Positions 14,703 to 19,046 of a stretch of DNA of 19,046 nucleotides are shown in pieces. Origin of the DNA: an uncultured Pseudomonadota bacterium (lineage in GTDB: Bacteria > Pseudomonadota > Gammaproteobacteria > Burkholderiales > SG8-41). The first letter of the stretch is position 1, and every line of letters begins with the position of its first letter. Below the pieces are notes generated by a model. That model did no database searches and had not been told where the DNA came from. It saw only the letters and a list, made by a program, of their open reading frames with translations. The position numbers and the translations under genes are program-made. The stretch covers positions 1 through 19,046 of the forward strand of contig CAMPGR010000071.1 of the NCBI GenBank assembly GCA_946885605.1. The letters are read 5' to 3'.

Positions 14703-15533
14703 TTACCAGACGAGGCTCACGAGAAAGCGCAGCGATGCGGCAAGCATGAATAGCCCGAACGCGACTTCGAGCGCGCGTCGCGAAAGGACGTGGGCTATTT
14801 TCGCGCCATAGGAAGCGGTGAAGCTCGACACCGGCGCCATCAGCGCAATGCCGATCAGCGACACGAAGCCGATCGATAGCGGCGGCAGCTCGCCCTGATG
14901 CGGCAGACCGGCGACCATATAGCCGACCGTCCCGGCGAGTGCGATCGGTACCACGATGCCGGAAGAGGTCGCGACCGCCTGATGGATCGGCTTGCCATAG
15001 AGCGTGAGCACGATGGTGCACAGCGAGCCGCCGCTGACGCCGGTGAGCGAGGCCATCAGCCCGACCGCAAGGCCGTAGAGGCGTGCCAGCGGGTGCTTCG
15101 GCAGCTCGTCGCCCAGCCGCCACGACTGCTGCCCGAACAGCAGTTTGCTGGCAATGATTGCCGCGATAGCGACAAATGCGATTTTGAAAACCGGGGACGG
15201 TGCGACTGTGGCGATGCCGGAACCGATGGCGATGCCGACGAGCAGGGCCGGCGTCCACTGCCGCACGACATCCGTGAGCACCGCACCGGTCGCGCGATGC
15301 GTCAGATGCGAACGGATATTGGTCGGTATCATGATCGCAAGCGACGTGCCGATACAAAGCTGCATCAGCACCGCGTCCGGCACGCCGAAGAGGCGGAATA
15401 TCTCATAGAGCACCGGCACCACGATCACGCCACCGCCGACGCCGAACACGCCCGCAAGCAGTCCGGCCACCACGCCGCCCGCCACGATGGCGGCGGCGAG
15501 GACGAGCAATTCATTGAGTGGCACGCTCATCAT
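14703..15533 (-). CDS. TauE/SafE-family sulfite/sulfonate-type permease
   Basis: A 276-residue inner-membrane protein with about eight hydrophobic helices and the two family repeats, GVFGVGGGVIVVPVL (N-terminal half) and LTGVSGGSLCTIVL plus YGKPIHQAVATSSG (C-terminal half). TauE/SafE proteins are thought to move sulfite, sulfonates or sulfoacetate, though many members have no assigned substrate. Start: tandem ATG at 15533/15530, with no clear Shine-Dalgarno, so the start could be either. A broken paralogue lies 2.2 kb to the left (12386-12635). Two copies flank the MFS gene and the YCII gene, which suggests a past segmental duplication. Confidence 0.85.
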   Translation of the reverse strand: MMSVPLNELLVLAAAIVAGGVVAGLLAGVFGVGGGVIVVPVLYEIFRLFGVPDAVLMQLCIGTSLAIMIPTNIRSHLTHRATGAVLTDVVRQWTPALLVGIAIGSGIATVAPSPVFKIAFVAIAAIIASKLLFGQQSWRLGDELPKHPLARLYGLAVGLMASLTGVSGGSLCTIVLTLYGKPIHQAVATSSGIVVPIALAGTVGYMVAGLPHQGELPPLSIGFVSLIGIALMAPVSSFTASYGAKIAHVLSRRALEVAFGLFMLAASLRFLVSLVW

Positions 15534-15600
15534 GCCGCTACGATAACAGGCTCAGCAGGAAACGCGGCGGCATACCTGGTTATTCGTTCTAGCCTTTGAC

Positions 15601-15960
15601 CTAATCCGGGATGAAGGCGACCGCGTCGATTTCGATGAGGGCGCCCTGGAGCAGGCCCGCAACCTGGACGGCGGCGCTCGCGGGCAGGTTCGCGCCGAAG
15701 CGTTCGCCGCGCACGCGCGCGTATTCGGCGTACTCGTCCAGGCTCGTGAGCCAGGCGGTGATGCGAACCACGTGCTCGAGCGAACCGCCGACGACGCGGA
15801 GCGCCTCCTCGATCTGGTCGAAACACCCGTTCGCCTGCTCGGCCATCGAGCTGCCGCGGGCGAGATGCCCCGATACGTACACCGTCCTCCCCGCTCCACT
15901 AACCGCCACCGCCTTGCTGAAGCTGGCGCCGCGCGCACCCGGAACACGTTCTATGCCCAT
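15601..15960 (-). CDS. RidA-family (YjgF/UK114) protein lacking the catalytic arginine
   Basis: A 119-residue small cytosolic protein of the Rid family. It has the usual fold markers: TVYVSGHLARG, LEHVVRITAWLTSLDEY and GALIEIDAVAFIPD at the C-terminus. Canonical RidA enzymes deaminate 2-aminoacrylate with an arginine in a P-A-R-S/T context; here the equivalent stretch reads PASAAVQV, so the arginine is absent. It is therefore probably one of the Rid subfamilies with another activity or a binding role. AGGAGGAAG before the ATG at 15960 is a strong ribosome site. It is divergent from the TauD and amidohydrolase genes with a shared 156-bp control region. Some Rid relatives act as 2-aminomuconate deaminases, which would fit this context (inference). 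Confidence 0.85.
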   Translation of the reverse strand: MGIERVPGARGASFSKAVAVSGAGRTVYVSGHLARGSSMAEQANGCFDQIEEALRVVGGSLEHVVRITAWLTSLDEYAEYARVRGERFGANLPASAAVQVAGLLQGALIEIDAVAFIPD

Positions 15961-15989
15961 GTCTTCCTCCTGTTCGAAAGGGTGAGGTC

Positions 15990-16019
15990 AGTGTACGATG
16001 ATCCAGTGGGATCGGTCAC
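15990..16019 (-). promoter_or_regulatory. Putative promoter of the RidA-family gene
   Basis: On the minus strand GTGACC (16019-16014), an 18-bp spacer and TACACT (15995-15990) give a -35/-10 pair, with a start near 15983, 23 bp before the ATG. The -35 lies inside the inverted repeat 16001-16026. Confidence 0.35.
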
Positions 16020-16026
16020 ACTGGAT
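16001..16026. promoter_or_regulatory. Inverted repeat operator candidate between divergent ridA-like and tauD-like genes
   Basis: ATCCAGTG (16001-16008) and CACTGGAT (16019-16026) are a perfect 8-bp inverted repeat with a 10-bp spacer, so the half sites are 18 bp apart, nearly two helix turns. It overlaps the predicted -35 of the RidA-family gene and lies in the shared intergenic region, as expected for a dimeric regulator controlling both directions. No regulator gene is adjacent. Confidence 0.45.
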
Positions 16027-16116
16027 TCGGGATCGCCTGGCGCTCACGCAGTGGCCGCATTTGCGCTAATCTCGCACCTTCCAAACACGGGACCGGCAAA
16101 AACCCCCGGAGGAGCC

Positions 16117-17019
16117 ATGCCTACGCTCGAGACCCGACTCACCATCAAACGCCTGCATCCACTCTTCGTCGCCGAGGTGACCGGTATCGATCTGACGGTG
16201 CCCATAGCGCGCGAAGACTTACGCACGATCTGGGACGCGTTCAACGAGCACCAGATCATCGTCTTCCGCGACCAGACTTTCGACGACGAGTCGCAGATCG
16301 CGTTCAGCCGCAACTTCGGTGAGCTCGAGACGATGGTGGCGCACCCCGGAAACGACTGGAATCCGGGGCACGTTTCGGTTATGACCAACCTCGGCAAGGA
16401 CGGCAACATGCTGCCCCTCGACCACCCGGCGATGGAGCACCGCATGCGCAACGAGGCCTGGCACAGCGACAGCTCGTTCAAGCCGATCCCCGCGCTCGCG
16501 TCGCTGCTGTCGGCGCGCATCGTGCCGCCGACCGGCGGCAATACCGATTTCGCCAGCGCGCGTGCGGCTTACGAGGACTTGCCCGCAGAGCGCAAGGCAG
16601 AGCTCGAACGGCTGACCGCCGTCCATCGCATCACGCACCCGGACATGGACGAGGACAAGGGCTATGACGAGGAAGCCAAGAAGCGCCACACCGTCACGCA
16701 CCCGCTGATCCGGACCAACCCGTTCAACGGCCGCAAGGCGCTCTATGTCGGCGCGCACGCGCAGGAGATCGTCGGGATGCCACAGAAGGAAGGGCGCAGG
16801 ATGCTCGACGAGCTGACCGCGTTCTGTACGCAGCCACAGTACGTGTACAGCCATCGCTGGCGCAACGGCGACGCGGTGATGTGGGATAACCGCTGCACGC
16901 TCCACCGGGCGACGCCGTTCGACAAGACCCAGTACAAGCGCAAGCTGCACCGCACGACCATCGCGGGAAAGGCGCCGGATAGCGCTTTCGCGAGAATGCC
17001 GGAATCGCTTGTCGTTTAA
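16117..17019 (+). CDS. TauD/TfdA-family Fe(II)/2-oxoglutarate dioxygenase
   Basis: A 300-residue enzyme of the TauD/TfdA group, which hydroxylates a substrate with oxygen and 2-oxoglutarate, releasing succinate and CO2. The iron ligands are H116 and D118 in WHSDSSF, and H263 in CTLHRATPF. The 2-oxoglutarate-binding arginine is R275 or R279 in YKRKLHR. The N-terminal LHPLFVAEVTGIDL and DQTFDDESQIAFSRNFGELE are standard for the family, and length is usual. The start at 16117 follows GGAGGAG. The amidohydrolase begins 33 bp downstream, so the two are co-transcribed. Substrate could be an aryloxy acid, sulfonate or similar; nothing in the sequence decides. Confidence 0.9.
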   Translation: MPTLETRLTIKRLHPLFVAEVTGIDLTVPIAREDLRTIWDAFNEHQIIVFRDQTFDDESQIAFSRNFGELETMVAHPGNDWNPGHVSVMTNLGKDGNMLPLDHPAMEHRMRNEAWHSDSSFKPIPALASLLSARIVPPTGGNTDFASARAAYEDLPAERKAELERLTAVHRITHPDMDEDKGYDEEAKKRHTVTHPLIRTNPFNGRKALYVGAHAQEIVGMPQKEGRRMLDELTAFCTQPQYVYSHRWRNGDAVMWDNRCTLHRATPFDKTQYKRKLHRTTIAGKAPDSAFARMPESLVV

Positions 17020-17052
17020 GAGCCGGAGACAACCCCCAAGGGAGAAGAAAGA

Positions 17053-18171
17053 ATGAACACGCACAACGCGACCCATCCGCGCGCCGCGGAACCCGCGATC
17101 GTTTTCACGAGCTGCGAGCTGATGGCCGCGCAGGAGCCGCGGCTTGCCGCGGCGGCGCAGGGAGGCTCGGGCTCGGCGCAACCCGCGGTCAAGCGCCGCG
17201 AAGTCGTCGTCAAGGGCCGGCGCGTGAAAACCATCGACGTGCACGCGCACTGTCTCATCCCCGCGGCGTGCAAGCTGCTGGGTCAGGACGCCTACAAGCA
17301 CCACACGGACGGCATCGTACTCGAGGATGCGACCACGCGGCTCCGCGACATGGACGCGCAGGGCATCGACATCGAGGCGCTCAGCATCAATCCATTCTGG
17401 TATCGGGCCGATCGCGATACCGCCGCGGAAGTCGTGCGTCTCAACAACGAAGGGCTGGTCGAGATCTGCGCGCGCAATCCCGACCGCTTCGTCGCGTTCG
17501 CCTCGGTCGCGCTCCAGTTTCCCGACCTCGCCGCGCAGCAGCTCGAGCACGCGGTGAAAGAACTCGGCTTGCGCGGCGCCGCGGTCGGCGCGAGCGTCGG
17601 CGACGACGAGTTCGCCGACCCGAAGTTTCACCCGTTCTGGAGGAAGTGCGAGGAGCTCGACATCCTCATCTTCCTGCACCCGCAGGGCACGCCCGATCTC
17701 GCGCGCCGCCTTAAGGGCAACGGCGTGCTCGACAACGTGATCGGCAATCCGCTCGATACGACGATCGCGCTCTCGCATCTCATCTTCGAGGGGACGCTCG
17801 ACATGTTCCCGGGGCTGAAGATCTGCTCCGCGCACGGCGGCGGCTACCTCGCGTCCTACATGGACCGCTCCGACCACGGCTGCCTCATGTTCCCGCAGCG
17901 CTGCAACCGCACGCTCAAGAAACGGCCGACGGAGTACCTGAAGCAGCTCTATTACGACGCGCTCATTTTCACGCCCGAAGCGTTGCGGCATCTCGCCGCG
18001 AACGTGGGATCGAGCCAGATCATGCTCGGCACCGACTACCCCTACCCGTGGGAGGACAAGGCGGTAGATCACATCCTCAACACGCCGAGCCTGAGCGACG
18101 AGGAGCGCATCGCTATCCTGGGTGAAACCGCAGCGAAACTGCTGAGGATCCAGTACCCGCCATTAAAATAG
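17053..18171 (+). CDS. Amidohydrolase-2 / ACMSD-like metal-dependent enzyme
   Basis: A 372-residue TIM-barrel metalloenzyme related to 2-amino-3-carboxymuconate-6-semialdehyde decarboxylase (ACMSD) and gamma-resorcylate or carboxyvanillate decarboxylases. Metal ligands: H64 and H66 in DVHAHC, H209 in IFLHPQG, H261 in CSAHGGG, and D328 in GTDYPYPW. The family usually starts right before the HxH motif. Here about 58 residues precede it, rich in Ala and Gly then basic (KRREVVVKGRR); their role is unknown. The long start is kept because GGGAGAAGAAAG precedes the ATG at 17053. Together with the dioxygenase and the divergent RidA-family gene, this suggests breakdown of an aromatic or meta-cleavage product; substrate is inference. 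Confidence 0.88.
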   Translation: MNTHNATHPRAAEPAIVFTSCELMAAQEPRLAAAAQGGSGSAQPAVKRREVVVKGRRVKTIDVHAHCLIPAACKLLGQDAYKHHTDGIVLEDATTRLRDMDAQGIDIEALSINPFWYRADRDTAAEVVRLNNEGLVEICARNPDRFVAFASVALQFPDLAAQQLEHAVKELGLRGAAVGASVGDDEFADPKFHPFWRKCEELDILIFLHPQGTPDLARRLKGNGVLDNVIGNPLDTTIALSHLIFEGTLDMFPGLKICSAHGGGYLASYMDRSDHGCLMFPQRCNRTLKKRPTEYLKQLYYDALIFTPEALRHLAANVGSSQIMLGTDYPYPWEDKAVDHILNTPSLSDEERIAILGETAAKLLRIQYPPLK

Positions 18172-18183
18172 GCGCGCATCGGG

Positions 18184-18340
18184 TGTCAGGAGGCGAGGGA
18201 AATAGCCGAAGGCACGTACAACCTTCGCGCTGACGTGCTGATGGGTCTTCTCAAGCGCTGCACGAGCGTGAAGACGGTACGGCTGTGCCTCACGCTCGCG
18301 CGCGAGCTTGCGCTCCCGTGGGGGAGCAAGCTCAGAGTCA
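18184..18340 (+). pseudogene. Remnant resembling the C-terminus of an AbiEi-type antitoxin
   Basis: The frame directly after the amidohydrolase stop is open and reads NLRADVLMGLLKRC then TSVKTVRLCLTLARELALPW and GSKL. The block SVKxxRLxLxLARExxLPW resembles the C-terminal region of AbiEi-type antitoxins (type IV toxin-antitoxin). There is no start codon with ribosome site, no upstream HTH domain and no AbiEii toxin gene, so it is a relic. Recognition is from memory of the motif only. Confidence 0.3.
18304..18333. terminator. Hairpin between convergent amidohydrolase and rluE
   Basis: GAGCTTG, a CG bulge, CTCCC, loop, then GGGAG and CAAGCTC form a strong hairpin (about 12 pairs). It lies five bases from the rluE stop and 130 bp beyond the amidohydrolase stop. 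No U-run follows on either strand, so it may be a transcript-end stabiliser rather than an intrinsic terminator. Confidence 0.35.
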
Positions 18341-18871
18341 GTGACGAACTTCCCATTCCCCGGGTCGCAGGCCGTCGAGCGACCACGCGCCAATGCTCAC
18401 GCGCACCAGCCGCAGGGTCGGGTGGCCGACGGCGGCGGTCATGCGGCGGACCTGGCGATTACGGCCCTCGTGGAGCGTGATCTCCAGCCACGCGGTGGAA
18501 ATGTTGCGCCGGTAGCGTATGGGCGGCTCGCGGGGCCACAGCCAGTCGGGTTCCTCCACCAGTCGCGCATCCGCAGCCGCCGTCATGCCGTCGCGCAGTT
18601 TCACACCGCGGCGCAGAAGCGCGAGTGCCGCGTCGTCCGGCACGCGCTCGACCTGGGCGAGGTAGGTCTTCTTCGTCCGGTGGCGCGGATCGGCGATCCG
18701 TTTTTGAAGCGCGCCGTCGTCGGTGAGGAGCACCAGGCCCTCGCTGTCGTAGTCGAGCCGGCCCGCCGGATAGACACTCTTCACCGTGACGAAGTCGGCC
18801 AGCGTGCGCCGGGCCGCGCCATCGGTGAACTGGCAGAGCACGTTGAACGGCTTGTTGAAGGCGATCAGCAT
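18338..18871 (-). CDS. rluE: 23S rRNA pseudouridine synthase, RluE-like (RsuA family)
   Basis: A 177-residue enzyme of the RsuA/RluB/E/F family, which isomerises uridine to pseudouridine in rRNA; RluE acts on position 2457 of 23S rRNA. The catalytic aspartate is D40 in [25 protein letters not shown] and [10 protein letters not shown] followed by [13 protein letters not shown] complete the family pattern. The N-terminal S4 RNA-binding domain of RsuA and RluB is missing, as in RluE. The short length and direct [16 protein letters not shown] start support the RluE branch. GGAG precedes the ATG at 18871. It transcribes convergently with the amidohydrolase. Confidence 0.88.
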   Translation of the reverse strand: MLIAFNKPFNVLCQFTDGAARRTLADFVTVKSVYPAGRLDYDSEGLVLLTDDGALQKRIADPRHRTKKTYLAQVERVPDDAALALLRRGVKLRDGMTAAADARLVEEPDWLWPREPPIRYRRNISTAWLEITLHEGRNRQVRRMTAAVGHPTLRLVRVSIGAWSLDGLRPGEWEVRH

Positions 18872-18923
18872 GGTCTCCGATAATCAGGCGCGGTTGAAGG
18901 ACTGGACTATCGGGAGTTCTGGG

Positions 18924-19046
18924 TCAAGGAAGAGCCCGTTGCAGCATGTGCCGCTCGCGCGACGCGAGCAGCGGCACCGCGTCGGCAAGGTACTTTTTGA
19001 AGTGCGGCGTCTGCTGGTGGGCTTCGAACGCCTTCTCGTCGTCGTA
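18924..19046 (-). CDS. C-terminal end of an ABM/quinol-monooxygenase-like protein (truncated by window edge)
   Basis: The last 40 codons of a minus-strand gene, reading YDDEKAFEAHQQTPHFKKYL and ending MLQRALP before TGA at 18924-18926. The motif YDDExAFxAHxxTPHFKxYL is typical of the antibiotic biosynthesis monooxygenase (ABM/YgiN) fold, small dimeric proteins that often oxidise quinols or protect against reactive aromatic compounds. The start is outside the window. It reads in the same direction as rluE, which begins 53 bp downstream of this stop, so the two could share a transcript. Confidence 0.65.
   Translation of the reverse strand, partial: YDDEKAFEAHQQTPHFKKYLADAVPLLASRERHMLQRALP

Noticed and set aside
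16219..18072. 617-codon minus-strand frame overlapping dioxygenase and amidohydrolase
   Set aside because: Antisense shadow of two genes with clear catalytic motifs on the plus strand; its composition is Arg/Val/Glu-rich without family features.

Overview
The window looks like a stretch of chromosome from a GC-rich (roughly 60-65% by eye) Gram-negative proteobacterium. The NodT/TolC-type outer-membrane efflux protein, the RluE-type pseudouridine synthase and the general gene style fit a beta- or gammaproteobacterium, Burkholderiales-like, but no rRNA or other phylogenetic marker is present. No tRNA, rRNA, CRISPR array or intact insertion sequence was seen. Genes are dense, in short operons on both strands, mostly with clear Shine-Dalgarno sites.

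Layout. (1) 3-1238 (+) is the end of an RND-type outer-membrane efflux gene. (2) 1339-6065 (-) holds a secreted TPR protein, a 43-residue small ORF, a class I SAM methyltransferase and a covalent-flavin (BBE-like) oxidoreductase. The regions in front of the TPR gene and of the flavin gene carry the same conserved cis element, with three direct repeats. A ~30-bp remnant of a second TolC-like gene lies in the first of these gaps. (3) 6242-10607 (+) is a run rich in sulfur and redox genes: a cysteine-synthase/glutaredoxin fusion translationally coupled (ATGA overlap) to a PLP-dependent decarboxylase, then a MAPEG membrane protein, a protein with two PspC domains, and a DsrE-family gene. (4) 10962-12389 (+) is a membrane-anchored M23 peptidase. 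It converges on a decayed TauE/SafE permease copy, followed by an MFS exporter (+), a tandem YCII-domain protein (-) and the intact TauE/SafE paralogue (-). (5) 15601-18171 holds a RidA-family gene (-) divergent from a TauD/TfdA dioxygenase and an ACMSD-like amidohydrolase (+), which looks like a small catabolic unit. (6) The right end has an AbiEi-like remnant, an RluE-type pseudouridine synthase (-) and the C-terminus of an ABM-type monooxygenase (-).

Most notable observation. The DsrE-family gene at 10248 appears to stop at codon 79 (TGA, 10482-10484), but the same frame continues for 40 more sense codons to a TAG at 10605-10607 and restores the normal family length and C-terminus. The TGA sits exactly where relatives have the conserved cysteine, giving a UxxC motif (U-G-L-C), and a stem-loop with a GTG apical loop starts 19 nt after it, the geometry of a bacterial SECIS element. 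The best reading is a DsrE-like selenoprotein of 119 residues, which ordinary gene calling would truncate. Selenocysteine machinery (selA, selB, selC, selD) is not in the window, so this needs support from the rest of the genome.
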